The notes under the pieces were generated by a model. It made no database searches, was not told the DNA's origin, and saw nothing but the letters and a program-made list of their open reading frames with translations. Positions 28,936 through 37,392 of a DNA stretch of 64,000 nucleotides are shown piece by piece. The stretch spans positions 3,720,001 through 3,784,000 of the forward strand of contig NZ_LR594662.1 in assembly GCF_901827175.1 (NCBI RefSeq), in the 5' to 3' direction. This DNA is from Variovorax sp. RA8 (lineage in GTDB: Bacteria; Pseudomonadota; Gammaproteobacteria; Burkholderiales; Burkholderiaceae_C). The first letter of the stretch is position 1. Every line of letters begins with the position of its first letter. A program made the translations under genes and the position numbers.

Positions 28936-29729
28936 CGGGCTTCCAGGTAGAAATCGACCAGGCAGTCGCGCACCGCCTCGAACATGCCCATGCCGGTCAT
29001 CGTCGCCAGGCCGCGCGAGCGCGCGATCTCGATCAGCTGCGGGACCGCAGGCACGGTCACGACGTCGCCCACGAAGGCCGCGGGGTCGATCGCGGCCACA
29101 TCGACGGGTAGCGGGTCCGAGGCCTTCATGCCCATGGACGTCGCGTTGATCACGAGGTCGAAGCCCGACGGGTCGGCCGAGCCGATGCGCGGCTTCAACG
29201 CGCTGTAGGCCTCCAGCCTGGCCATCAGCGCGTCGCGCCGCGCCGCGTCGACGTCGTGCACCGCCAGCGCGTGCACGCCCGCATCGACGAGCGCATGCGC
29301 GATCGCGCAGCCCGCACCACCCGCGCCGACCAGCAAGGCGCGCCGCCCCGCCGGCTCGCAGCCGGCCTTGCGCAGGCCGACGACATAGCCTTCGCCATCG
29401 CACATGTCGCCGAACCAGCGGCCTTCGGCATCGCGGCGCACGACGTTGACCGCACCAATCGAGGCCGCGCGCGGCGTCACCGCGTGGCACAGGCGCGCGA
29501 TCTCAAACTTGTGCGGGATGGTGGCGATGACGCCGTCCACGTTCGGCATGCGGGCCACGGTGGCCATGAAGGCCGCCAGGTCCTGCGCCAGGACATGCGC
29601 CGGAACGACGATCGCATCGGCGCCCCGCTCGCGCAGCGTACGGGTGGCGAGTGCGGGAGCTTTCACCTGAGCGATCGGATCGCCGGCGATGAAGATGACA
29701 CGGGTGGCCCCGCTGTAGCTATCGATCAT
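28932..29729 (-). CDS. Shikimate dehydrogenase-like oxidoreductase (AroE family, atypical)
   Basis: 265 residues. AroE fold: catalytic lysine in ATIPHKFEI, NAD(P) loop LLVGAGGAGCAIAHAL, INATSMGM. The serines that bind shikimate in GxPxxxSxSP are replaced (AGDPIAQVKAPALAT), so the substrate is probably not shikimate and this is unlikely to be the biosynthetic AroE. An upstream ATG at 29741 would add four residues encoded by the operator palindrome at 29728-29742, so I chose the ATG at 29729. First gene of the dehydrogenase / acyl-CoA dehydrogenase / CoA-transferase / flavoprotein operon. Confidence 0.82.
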   Translation of the reverse strand: MIDSYSGATRVIFIAGDPIAQVKAPALATRTLRERGADAIVVPAHVLAQDLAAFMATVARMPNVDGVIATIPHKFEIARLCHAVTPRAASIGAVNVVRRDAEGRWFGDMCDGEGYVVGLRKAGCEPAGRRALLVGAGGAGCAIAHALVDAGVHALAVHDVDAARRDALMARLEAYSALKPRIGSADPSGFDLVINATSMGMKASDPLPVDVAAIDPAAFVGDVVTVPAVPQLIEIARSRGLATMTGMGMFEAVRDCLVDFYLEAR

Positions 29730-29742
29730 TGGACGGACCATA
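29728..29742. promoter_or_regulatory. Operator palindrome, site 1 (A-W-TGG-N5-CCA-W-W)
   Basis: attggacggaccata. The core TGG-N5-CCA is shared with seven other sites in the island. It abuts the start codon of the AroE-like gene and could control the minus-strand operon, and perhaps the divergent oxidoreductase gene 63 bases away. Shape fits GntR/FadR-type operators. Confidence 0.75.
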
Positions 29743-29760
29743 TCAGTGTTTCTTCGAAAT

Positions 29761-29793
29761 TGGAACTATGTTCTATTTTTGAATTACGTTCCA
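29761..29793. promoter_or_regulatory. Inverted repeat in the divergent promoter, IclR-type operator candidate
   Basis: TGGAACTATGTTC (29761-29773) and GAATTACGTTCCA (29781-29793) form an imperfect dyad (outer TGGAAC/GTTCCA and inner TTC/GAA match) around the T-rich spacer TATTTTT. Spacing and AT-rich centre suit IclR-family operators, and an IclR gene lies in the adjacent plus-strand transcript. CATAAT follows directly (29792-29797). Assignment to that regulator is inferred. Confidence 0.6.
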
Positions 29794-29804
29794 TAATAAA
29801 CCCC

Positions 29805-30848
29805 ATGACCTCAGCACCCACCCGCATGCCCGTGGCCGTCATCGGCGCGGGGGCCATCGGCCGCATGCACGTCGAGCGCCTGCTGGGCCATCCCGAGGTC
29901 GCGCCTGCCGCCATCGCCGATCCCACGCCTGCCGCCCGCGACTACGCGGCGGGCATCGGCGTGCCCTGGTTCGCCGACCATCGCGAGTTGCTCGATCGCA
30001 CGCGGCCGGGCGCCGTCATCGTGGCCACGCCCAACAGCACGCATGCCGAGGTCGGCATCGCCTGCATCGAGCGGCGGCTGCCGGTGTTGATGGAGAAACC
30101 CGTCGCCGACACCGTGGCGCAGGGCCAGCGCCTGTGCGATGCCGCGGCGGCTGCCGGCGTGCCGCTCCTGGTGGGCCACCAGCGCAGGCACAACCCCATC
30201 CTGCGCCATGCGCGCAAGCTGCTCGCGGACGGCATCGTCGGCAAGCCGGTGAGCGTGACGGCGATGGCCACCTGGCTCAAGCCCGATTCGTACTTCGAGC
30301 TGGCCTGGCGCCGGCAGGCGGGCGGCGGCCCGGTGCTGATCAACCTGATCCACGACATCGACCTGCTGCGCTTCCTCATCGGCGAGGTCGATTCGGTGCA
30401 GGCGATGGCCTCGAATGCGGTGCGCGGCTACGAGGTCGAGGACACCGCCGCCGTACTGATGCGCTTCGCCTGCGGCGCGCTCGCGACGCTGGCGGTATCG
30501 GACGCCGCCGTCGCGCCGTGGAACTGGGACCTGGCCGCGGGCGAGGCCGCCCACTACGCCCAGCTCGACGTCAACTCGCACTACATCAGCGGCACCGAGG
30601 GATCGCTCGCGCTGCCGCGCCTGGAAGTCTGGCGCTACGCGGGAACACGCGGCTGGCATGAGCCCTTGACCTGCTCGCGCACGCCGGTGCATCGCGGCGA
30701 CCCCTACGTCGAGCAGTTGCGGCACCTGCGCGCTGTCGCGGAAGGAAGGGAGGCGCCGGTGTGCTCCGGCGCGGACGGGCTGCGCACCCTGCAGGCCGCG
30801 CTGGCGGTGCAGGAGGCGGTGCGCTCGCAGCGGCCCGTCGGCGTGTGA
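29805..30848 (+). CDS. Gfo/Idh/MocA family NAD(P)-dependent oxidoreductase
   Basis: 347 residues. N-terminal Rossmann domain (VAVIGAGAIGRMHVERLLGH), the family EKP motif in VLMEKPVADT (catalytic Lys region), and an alpha/beta C-terminal domain (GGGPVLINLIHDIDLLRFLI, which holds the conserved His/Asp). It probably oxidises or reduces an alcohol/ketone on a ring or sugar-like substrate. Followed 28 bases later by the IclR regulator, divergent from the AroE-like operon. Confidence 0.87.
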   Translation: MTSAPTRMPVAVIGAGAIGRMHVERLLGHPEVAPAAIADPTPAARDYAAGIGVPWFADHRELLDRTRPGAVIVATPNSTHAEVGIACIERRLPVLMEKPVADTVAQGQRLCDAAAAAGVPLLVGHQRRHNPILRHARKLLADGIVGKPVSVTAMATWLKPDSYFELAWRRQAGGGPVLINLIHDIDLLRFLIGEVDSVQAMASNAVRGYEVEDTAAVLMRFACGALATLAVSDAAVAPWNWDLAAGEAAHYAQLDVNSHYISGTEGSLALPRLEVWRYAGTRGWHEPLTCSRTPVHRGDPYVEQLRHLRAVAEGREAPVCSGADGLRTLQAALAVQEAVRSQRPVGV

Positions 30849-30876
30849 AGATCCGCCCTTTTCAAGGAAGTTGTGC

Positions 30877-31701
30877 ATGAGCGGCGTGATGGAGCGAACC
30901 CTGGCGATCCTCGAACGGCTTGCGACCGATGTCGGCGGCGTGTCCATCGCGGTGCTGGCCGACGAACTCGGCATGCCGCGCAGCGCGGCGCACCGGCTGC
31001 TCGGCGAACTGGCGGACCACGGCTACGTGCGCCAGTCGCGCAAGCGTGGCGACTACGTGCTCACCACCAAGCTGGTGTCGCTGGGCCTGAACTACCTCAA
31101 GCACTCCGGCGTGGTCGACCTGTGCCAGCCCGTGCTCGATCGGCTCGCCGAATCGAGCGGCGAACTGGTGCGCCTCGGCGTGGTCGACGTCGACCACCTC
31201 ACCTGGGTCGCGCTGTCGCAGGGCGCGCGCAGCGGGCTGCGCTACGACCCCGACATGGGCATCGACGCGCAGCTTTCCTGCACCGCCAGCGGCTTCGCCT
31301 GGCTATCCACCCTGGAGGAGGACGACGCGATTGCGCTCGTCGCCAGGCAGGGTATCGGCAGGCCCGAGCGCTTCGGCCCCAACGCCCCGACCTCGATGAA
31401 CGCGGTCATGAAGGCGGTGCGCCAGGCGGGCAGGCAGGGCTTCGCGATTGCCTCTGAATCGTATGCGCGCGGGCTGTCGGCGATCTCGGCACCCATCGTG
31501 CGGACGGGCGCGGACGCCGGCGCCGTGGGCGTGATCGCGATCTCCGGACCTTCCGCGCGCTTGACGGACCAGAAGATGCGGGGCCTGGTGCCCGACCTTC
31601 TCGCAGCGGCCGCCGACATCGCGGCGGCCAGCAAGGCATCGCCGCTCTTCGACCGCGCCCATGCCTCCTCGTCGGACGAGGCCGCGCTGGATCCTGCATG
31701 A
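30877..31701 (+). CDS. IclR-family transcriptional regulator
   Basis: 274 residues. Winged helix at about 5-65 (MERTLAILERLATDVGGVSI; ELGMPRSAAHRLLGELADHG) and the IclR effector domain (LSCTASGFAWLSTLEEDDAI). AAGGAAG precedes the ATG. Likely controls the divergent promoter region 29741-29804 through the dyad there; IclR proteins often regulate ring-compound catabolism. It is not the expected binder of the eight TGG-N5-CCA sites. Confidence 0.9.
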   Translation: MSGVMERTLAILERLATDVGGVSIAVLADELGMPRSAAHRLLGELADHGYVRQSRKRGDYVLTTKLVSLGLNYLKHSGVVDLCQPVLDRLAESSGELVRLGVVDVDHLTWVALSQGARSGLRYDPDMGIDAQLSCTASGFAWLSTLEEDDAIALVARQGIGRPERFGPNAPTSMNAVMKAVRQAGRQGFAIASESYARGLSAISAPIVRTGADAGAVGVIAISGPSARLTDQKMRGLVPDLLAAAADIAAASKASPLFDRAHASSSDEAALDPA

Positions 31702-31742
31702 GGCCGCGGCCGATCAGGCCGTCGCGAAGCCCTCGTGATAAC

Positions 31743-33242
31743 TCAACCAAATCGACCCTGTGCCGCGAAGCGCCCGGCGCGCCGTCCGGAAGTCACCGCC
31801 CAGCAAATGTGATGGCCGTTGCCGGCCAGGAGCGCCCCGCCCTGCCCCACGGCGCCGGCGGCATAGAGCCTGGGGATCACGGCCCCTTCTTCATCGAGCA
31901 CCTGGTGGAAGCCATTGACCGCCAGCCCTCCGTCGGTGATGACGATGCGGCTCTCCAGCGGCCCCAGCGCATGGAACGGCGCTTGTGCCAACGCTCCCCG
32001 GCCCGCCGCCGCGCCGGCAGCGCCCGCGGCCAGATCCGCGTTGTGCTGCTCGACCGTGGCTCGAAGCGCATCGGGCCGCATGCCCAGGCTGCGGGCCAGG
32101 GCGCCAAGGTCGCCAGCCCGGTGATAGAGATCCTTGCGATGCCGCCGGTAGTCCGGCAGGTAGGCGAAGGCCACGCCCGGTGCGGTCGAGACGTAGTGCG
32201 GCGGCTTCGAGAACATCTGCGCCACGCGGTCGTCGAACACGAGCCATGCCTGTCCGCCGGGCTGTTGCGCGATCGCCAGGCCGGGTTGCGCCAGCTCGTC
32301 CGTGAAGCGCCTTCCTTCGGCGTTGACGAGCACGGCACCGGCGCGCAGGAGCGATGCTTCGGGCCCCAGCGACGCCGTCATGAAGGCCATCACGAAGGGC
32401 CGGAAGAGCGCGATCGGAAGATGGTTCAACGACAGCTGCATCAACTTGCCCAGCAGCCAAGAGGGCGGCAGGCGGCGCACCAGGCTCGGCCGCGCGGGCT
32501 CCGCGAAGCGAAGCCCCGGCCCATAGATGACTTCGCCGTTGACCAGCCGCGCGCCGAAGGCCTCGGCCATCTGGTGCCCGTCGCCGGTCGCTGTCGGATT
32601 CACGCCAGGGATGCCGGCCAGTTCGGGACGAAAGCGCTGCTTGAGATCGCGGCCGTTGCTGTAGTCTCCGGCGGCGAGAACCACACCCTTGCGCGCCTCG
32701 ATCTCCACCGTCTCGCCGTCCACCAGTGCGGACACGCCGCGCACGCCCCCGTCGTCCGCGCGCAGCAGCCGGAGCACGCGCGTGCCGAGCCGCAGGTCGA
32801 CACCCCGGCGCCTTGCCTCGCGGCCCAGGTAGTAGGGGTAGGCGCGCGAATTCGGCAGCACGTTGTGCATGCGCGGATGGCGGTGCGGCGGATCCCCCGT
32901 CGGGCCGTAGAAGCTGAGGCCGAGCGACATCAGCCAATCGAGCGTGCCCGCCGCGTTGTCGACCAGCAGACGGCGCAGCGCCAGGTTCTCACGCGAGGCG
33001 AATGCACCCACGTAGTGGTCCATGTCCTCGAAATGCTCGTCGGGCGTGTCGACGATGCCGGCGCGCCTCTGCAGGCTCGAACCGGCGGCATTGATCGATC
33101 CGACCGACAGGCGGCTGCTGCCGCCCGGCTGCGCGTTCTTCTCGAGCACCACCGTCTTCGCGCCGGCCGCCGCTGCCTCGATGCCGGCACTGAGCCCCGA
33201 CGCACCGCCGCCGACGACTACGACATCGAAGGCCAGCTTCAC
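31743..33242 (-). CDS. FAD-dependent oxidoreductase, fumarate reductase flavoprotein type
   Basis: 499 residues from a GTG start overlapping the preceding stop (GTGA). FAD motif FDVVVVGGGASGLSAGIEAA at the N-terminus; a histidine-rich block GDPPHRHPRMHNVLPNSRAY; C-terminal FAD site RLYAAGAVGQGGALLAGNG. It differs from the other two flavoproteins of the island (no YPGxG motif) and is closer to soluble FrdA-like reductases. Possibly reduces or oxidises a C=C bond of a carboxylate. Third gene of the cupin / binding-protein / flavoprotein operon. Confidence 0.82.
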   Translation of the reverse strand: MKLAFDVVVVGGGASGLSAGIEAAAAGAKTVVLEKNAQPGGSSRLSVGSINAAGSSLQRRAGIVDTPDEHFEDMDHYVGAFASRENLALRRLLVDNAAGTLDWLMSLGLSFYGPTGDPPHRHPRMHNVLPNSRAYPYYLGREARRRGVDLRLGTRVLRLLRADDGGVRGVSALVDGETVEIEARKGVVLAAGDYSNGRDLKQRFRPELAGIPGVNPTATGDGHQMAEAFGARLVNGEVIYGPGLRFAEPARPSLVRRLPPSWLLGKLMQLSLNHLPIALFRPFVMAFMTASLGPEASLLRAGAVLVNAEGRRFTDELAQPGLAIAQQPGGQAWLVFDDRVAQMFSKPPHYVSTAPGVAFAYLPDYRRHRKDLYHRAGDLGALARSLGMRPDALRATVEQHNADLAAGAAGAAAGRGALAQAPFHALGPLESRIVITDGGLAVNGFHQVLDEEGAVIPRLYAAGAVGQGGALLAGNGHHICWAVTSGRRAGRFAAQGRFG

Positions 33243-34210
33243 TCGGCGGTGATTCCGGTCTTGTTGATCAGGTCGGCCCAGCGGGCGGACTCGTCGCGAA
33301 CCATCCTGGCGTAGGCCGCGGGCGAACTGCTTTCCGCCGTGGCGCCGACGCCGGCGTACTTTTCCTTGATCTCGGGCATCGCCAACACTTGCGCCAGCGC
33401 GGCATTGAGTTTGGAGACGACCGCCGGCGGCGTGCCCTTGGGTGCGAAGAGGCCGAACCAGACTTCGGCCGTGAAGCCGGGCACGGTGTCCGATATCTGC
33501 TTGACGCCCGGCATCAGAGGTGCGGGCTTGCCCGACGCGACCGCCAGCAACTTCAGCTTGCCCTCCTTGACCGCCCCCATGATCGAGGGCGACGGCGTCG
33601 TGATCAGCGCCTTCACCTCGCCGGTGCGCAGCGCCAGGCTCATCGGCGCCTCGCCCTTGTAGGGCACGTGGTTCATCTTCACGCCGGTGGCCTGCGAGAA
33701 CATGGCTGTGGCCATATGGCCGAAGGATGCGTTCCCGGCCGACCCGTAGTCGAGCCCGTCCGGCTGGGCCTTGGCATAGTCGATGAAGCCGCGCACGTCC
33801 TTGGCCGGGACCGACTCGTTGACCACCAGCACCATCGGGGAGGTGGAGACGACCGAGACCGGCACGAAGTCCTTCATCGGGTCGTAGCCTGCCCGCTTGT
33901 TGACCAGCGGGGTGATCACGAAGCCATTGTTGACGAACACCAGCGTGTACCCGTCGGGCGGCGAAGCCGCCGCCGCCTGGGTGCCGATACCGGCGGAGGC
34001 GCCGGGCCGGTTGTCCACGATGATCGGCTGGCCGAGCAGCTTGCCGAGCGGCTCCGAGATCGCGCGAACCTGGAAGTCCGAGAGGCCGCCGGCCGGATAC
34101 GGCACGATGATCTTGATGGGCTTGTTGGGATAGTCCGCCTGCGCGAACGCCGGCACGACGGTGACGGCCGCGGCGGCGAACGCCAGGAGAGCGCGTCGAA
34201 AGTTTTTCAT
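33239..34210 (-). CDS. Tripartite tricarboxylate transporter substrate-binding protein (Bug family)
   Basis: 323 residues. Signal peptide (FRRALLAFAAAAVTVVPAFA), then the Bug fold: YPNKPIKIIVPYPAGGLSDF, RPGASAGIGTQAAAASPPDG, FVNNGFVITP. These periplasmic proteins bind small carboxylates and normally serve a TctA/TctB permease, absent here. An upstream start at 34297 is rejected because the signal peptide begins at the ATG at 34210. Between the cupin and flavoprotein genes. Confidence 0.9.
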   Translation of the reverse strand: MKNFRRALLAFAAAAVTVVPAFAQADYPNKPIKIIVPYPAGGLSDFQVRAISEPLGKLLGQPIIVDNRPGASAGIGTQAAAASPPDGYTLVFVNNGFVITPLVNKRAGYDPMKDFVPVSVVSTSPMVLVVNESVPAKDVRGFIDYAKAQPDGLDYGSAGNASFGHMATAMFSQATGVKMNHVPYKGEAPMSLALRTGEVKALITTPSPSIMGAVKEGKLKLLAVASGKPAPLMPGVKQISDTVPGFTAEVWFGLFAPKGTPPAVVSKLNAALAQVLAMPEIKEKYAGVGATAESSSPAAYARMVRDESARWADLINKTGITAE

Positions 34211-34297
34211 GGGGATGTCTCTTTCCAGGAATGAACAACAGATGGCGGATTTCACTGTGCTGCAGCGCTGGCGCAGGTCTTCGCAGCGGTAGCGCAT

Positions 34298-34699
34298 CTA
34301 CTTGAGCTCCTTGCCCGCGTGGTCGCCCTCGAGGAACTTGTTCGGCTTCAGGAAGAAGGACAGCACGAGCGCCCCCTTTGGCGAACGCGCGAGGTGGCGG
34401 TTGCCCTTGGGACGCCAGACGAAGCCGCCCTCGCGCACTTCGCCCTCGTCGTCGACGATGCTGCCCTTGAGCACGTAGGTCTGCTCGATCTCGACGTGCT
34501 CGTGCAGCGGCAGCTGGGTGCCGGGCGCCCAGCGGAACAGTGCCGTGAGCAGGCCGCTCGCCTCGTCCTGCATCAGGACCTTCATGTCGATGCCGGGCGT
34601 CAGCGTCGGCTTCCAGGGAATGCTCGCGACATCGACATAGCGCGAGGCGTCTTCGGCGAGCTTCTCGTGCTGCGGATGAAAGGGGGTGGACGCGGTCAT
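34298..34699 (-). CDS. Cupin-domain protein (ChrR-like)
   Basis: 133 residues, one cupin barrel. Motif 1 LPLHEHVEIEQTYVLKGSIV has the metal-binding His-x-His and Glu; motif 2 lies around GGFVWRPKGNRHLA. Might be an isomerase, dioxygenase or sensor; sequence alone does not decide. An ATG at 34711 is an alternative start. The promoter -10 and operator site 2 lie just upstream, so the leader is very short. Confidence 0.8.
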   Translation of the reverse strand: MTASTPFHPQHEKLAEDASRYVDVASIPWKPTLTPGIDMKVLMQDEASGLLTALFRWAPGTQLPLHEHVEIEQTYVLKGSIVDDEGEVREGGFVWRPKGNRHLARSPKGALVLSFFLKPNKFLEGDHAGKELK

Positions 34700-34715
34700 G
34701 TGTGATCCCATCTTG

Positions 34716-34733
34716 AATGGTCTTACCATTATA
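34716..34733 (-). promoter_or_regulatory. Operator palindrome, site 2, overlapping a -10 box
   Basis: aatggtcttaccatt at 34716-34730. On the minus strand the -10 hexamer TATAAT occupies 34728-34733, so the palindrome runs from the -10 over the likely transcription start of the cupin operon. This is a classical repression position. Confidence 0.78.
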
Positions 34734-34834
34734 TACAGCAAAACAGATAATCGACACCCCTCATCGGCCGCTTCCCGCCCCAAGTGGCTGCGGGGTGTTG
34801 CCCCACCCATCGTGCCCGCGCACCGGCTTTTCCA

Positions 34835-34849
34835 AATGGATTTACCATT
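34835..34849 (+). promoter_or_regulatory. Operator palindrome, site 3
   Basis: aatggatttaccatt, 52 bases before the ATG at 34901. With site 2 it brackets the divergent control region 34712-34900, which has no gene. The flanks carry ACACCCC (34755-34761) and GGGGTGT (34792-34798) as an extra inverted repeat. Confidence 0.75.
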
Positions 34850-34900
34850 ACGGCATTTCGCCCTCCCAGGCGCCACTCTTTCGGCGAAGATCCCACCTCC

Positions 34901-35746
34901 ATGACCTCCAGCCCCGCTCCCCGAATCGTTCGCAGGCCCCAGGGGCGCGTCCTCATCTTCGACTCGGCCACCTACGTCGAGGGCTACGTCGCCCAGGCGC
35001 CCGAAACTGCCGGCGACCTGGTGGTGAACGCCTCCTACTCCGGCGTGCTGTGCGCGCGCATGGTGATGGCAGCCAGGCCCCATGCCGTGATCGGGCTGGA
35101 CTGCGCCGTCGGCAAGGACGGCGCCGGCATCGCCGGCCTCTGGTACTACGAAGCGCTGGGCATCCCGTCCGCCGCCGTGGACGTGATGACCGCCGAGATG
35201 GGCAACGGCTCCGACCTCTACGACAACGGCATCGTGAGCCGCGTCAACGATGCGGCGCAGGCGCTGGGCATCGAGCCGGGCATGCGCGCCCGCGATGCCG
35301 CGCAATACCTTCTCTCCGGCGAGAAGAAACCGGCGGTGTTCGAGCCGACGCGCCGGCGCCTGATCCACACCGCGGCGAACGGACGCAGCATCGTGTGCAC
35401 CGACTCCATCGCCTATGCCCTGCCCGAGGACAGGGAGCGCAACGTGCTGTGCACCGCCGGACACACCGGGCGCAGCGTGGTGGGCTACTTCCGCGACTAC
35501 CGGCCCTGGGCCTTCATCTGCTCGGACGGCGGCATCGGCAAGAACAACTCCGGCCTGAGCGCGCTGGAAGCCGTCGAGCCCGACGGCATCCCCGGCGCCT
35601 CGGTCAGCGCCCTCAGCGCCCGCATGGGCGACGGCCAGAGCACCTACTTCGACGGTGTCATCAGTGCCGCCAACAAGCTCGCCCGCGACAAGGGCGTGCA
35701 GGTCGGCCAGAGCGCGAAGGAAGCCGCCTTGCTCCTCCTGAGTTGA
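34901..35746 (+). CDS. Uncharacterised conserved protein of the island
   Basis: 281 residues, cytoplasmic, no signal or membrane segment. I do not recognise a named domain. Noticeable blocks: LIFDSATYVEGYVAQAPETA, VIGLDCAVGKDGAGIAGLWY, AVDVMTAEMGNGSDLYDNGI, FICSDGGIGKNNSGLSAL. The two Gly-rich GKDGAGIAG and GIGKNNSG loops suggest a small-ligand or phosphate site. It is the first gene after operator site 3 and precedes a membrane transporter, so it may be an enzyme or partner of the same pathway. Confidence 0.7.
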   Translation: MTSSPAPRIVRRPQGRVLIFDSATYVEGYVAQAPETAGDLVVNASYSGVLCARMVMAARPHAVIGLDCAVGKDGAGIAGLWYYEALGIPSAAVDVMTAEMGNGSDLYDNGIVSRVNDAAQALGIEPGMRARDAAQYLLSGEKKPAVFEPTRRRLIHTAANGRSIVCTDSIAYALPEDRERNVLCTAGHTGRSVVGYFRDYRPWAFICSDGGIGKNNSGLSALEAVEPDGIPGASVSALSARMGDGQSTYFDGVISAANKLARDKGVQVGQSAKEAALLLLS

Positions 35747-35754
35747 CTGCGCCC

Positions 35755-35811
35755 ATGAGCCGCACGGCCGTTCCGAAGGCGAATAGCACCGCAGCCGAAG
35801 GTACTCCAGTG
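35755..35811 (+). repeat. Dispersed repeat at a gene start, copy 1
   Basis: This stretch starts ATGAGCCGCACGGCCGTTCC and ends with GAAGG-N7-GTG. Its first 47 bases differ from copy 2 (49837-49897, minus strand) at about two positions. It encodes the odd N-terminus SRTAVPKANSTAAEGTP of the transporter. I recall the same peptide-like string at many places in Variovorax genomes, so it is probably an intergenic repeat. Confidence 0.8.
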
Positions 35812-37197
35812 AGCGAAGCAATCACCGCGGCCGGATCCCGAGGCTGGCCCGGCGCGGCCTGCCTCATCGTGGTCGCGCTCGGAACGCTCGCCCATCTGTT
35901 CTGGCCGCAGGCCGGCGCGGTGTGGGTGATGGGTGCCGCGGCGGCACTTTTCCTTGCGCTGGAGCACCGGCGCATTCCGCCCAGCATCCGCCGCATGTCG
36001 CTCGCCGTCGGGGCGGCGAGCCTGCTGATGCTGCCCTTCTCGGCAGCGCCGATGTCGAGCCTGGCGAAGGGAATCGCCATCGGAGGACTGCTGGTCTCGC
36101 TGGTGTCCTCGGTGTCGCTGCTGGCGCGCGCGGCGCTCCACAGCCCGCACACGCACGTGGTCACGCAGCACCTGCTGGCGAGCAGCATGCGCAGCCGCTA
36201 CGCCTGGTTCTCGGTGGCGGCCCAGCTCTTCGGCGGCCTGCTGGGGATGGCGGGGGTCACCTTGCTGCTGCAGATGGCCTCGAGAGGCGAATTCGCGGTG
36301 GAAGAAGACCGGCTGGCGATGTTCGCGGCGATCAACCGCAGCTTCGCCGCGGCCACCCTGTGGAGTCCGATGGTCAGCAACCTGACGATCCTGGTTGCGC
36401 TCTATCCCGGCCTGGACTGGTTCACCATCGTCCCGCTGACGCTGGGCCTGGCGGTCGGGGCCGTCCTGATCGGCACGGCGCTCGACCTGTGGCGGCTGCG
36501 CGGCCGCAGGGCGCCGGCGCCCGCGGCGCGGCCCGACGTTGCGCTCTACCGCGCGCTGCTGCCGATGATCGCGGCAATGGCCGGCTTTCTCGGCGCCGTG
36601 ATGCTGCTGGCGCAGGCGCTGCACATCGCCGTGGTCGGCGCCATCGTGGTCCTGATCCCGCCGGCCGTGCTGGCCCTGCACCGGGCCCAGGCGAAGGGCC
36701 GGCACCGTCTTGCCCAGGCCTTCTCGCTGCTCCGCACGGACGTGCTCGCCCTGCCTGCGCTGGCCGGGGAGGTCGCCCTTTTCATGGTCGCGGGCTGCGG
36801 CGGCACGATCATCGCCAGCGCCGTTCCGCCGGCATGGACGGCGACGATCGGCGGCGCGCTGTCGCATTCGCCCGTGCTCGCTTGCCTGGCCTTGATGCTG
36901 GCGATCATCGCCCTCGGCTTCATGGCCGTGCATCCGATCCTGTCTGCCGTGCTGGTGGCTTCGTCACTGCCGCCCGGCGTGCTGCATCTCGCGCCGATGC
37001 CCCACCTCGCGGCGATCCTGGTCGGCTGGGCCATCGCCACCTGTTCGACGCCCTTCTCCATGATCGCCCTCATGACGAGCCGCTACTCCGGCTTCTCGAT
37101 CTATGCCGTCACCGTCCGGGTCAACCACGTGTTCGCCGTGATCTGCCTGGGCATCGCCGCATTGGCGCTCGGCATCGGCTCGGCGCTGGTCCACTGA
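35755..37197 (+). CDS. Multi-pass membrane transporter, family not recognised
   Basis: 480 residues from ATG 35755 or 462 from the GTG at 35809, which has AAGG 7 bases upstream and may be the true start. About 12 hydrophobic segments, with a mid-length cytoplasmic loop (about 250). The paired patterns FAAATLWSPMVSNLTILVAL and ATCSTPFSMIALMTSRYSG resemble the re-entrant SNP/TPF-type loops of ion-coupled anion transporters, but I cannot name the family. Follows the unknown protein by 8 bases, so both probably act on one substrate. First 18 codons come from a dispersed repeat. Confidence 0.72.
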   Translation: MSRTAVPKANSTAAEGTPVSEAITAAGSRGWPGAACLIVVALGTLAHLFWPQAGAVWVMGAAAALFLALEHRRIPPSIRRMSLAVGAASLLMLPFSAAPMSSLAKGIAIGGLLVSLVSSVSLLARAALHSPHTHVVTQHLLASSMRSRYAWFSVAAQLFGGLLGMAGVTLLLQMASRGEFAVEEDRLAMFAAINRSFAAATLWSPMVSNLTILVALYPGLDWFTIVPLTLGLAVGAVLIGTALDLWRLRGRRAPAPAARPDVALYRALLPMIAAMAGFLGAVMLLAQALHIAVVGAIVVLIPPAVLALHRAQAKGRHRLAQAFSLLRTDVLALPALAGEVALFMVAGCGGTIIASAVPPAWTATIGGALSHSPVLACLALMLAIIALGFMAVHPILSAVLVASSLPPGVLHLAPMPHLAAILVGWAIATCSTPFSMIALMTSRYSGFSIYAVTVRVNHVFAVICLGIAALALGIGSALVH

Positions 37198-37392
37198 ATC
37201 ATTGAAATGGGCGGTGAGTGCCGCCCGAGACGGAATGCGATGCAAGGCGCAATGCGCAGCGATACCCGTAGGTATCGCGAGCATTTGCAACGCCGCAGCG
37301 CGCCCGTATTGGGTGGACAGCACCGACCGATTTCAGGGATTCAGTGGACGAGTGCAGGCTCATCCCTGGACCTGCCCGGGTTCCACGGCCCA
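37198..37392. other. Structured intergenic stretch between convergent genes
   Basis: No gene. Two perfect hairpins: GGGCGG-N6-CCGCCC (37209-37226) directly after the transporter stop, and GCGATACC-CGTA-GGTATCGC (37259-37278). Neither has a U-tract. The flanking sequence (gatgcaaggcgcaatgcgc, then gcatttgcaacgccgc) extends the second hairpin imperfectly. It may be a bidirectional termination/RNA-stability region or another dispersed repeat. Confidence 0.6.

Noticed and set aside
29730..29741. Four extra residues (MVRP) at the start of the AroE-like protein
   Set aside because: These codons are the operator palindrome itself; the family N-terminus fits the ATG at 29729.
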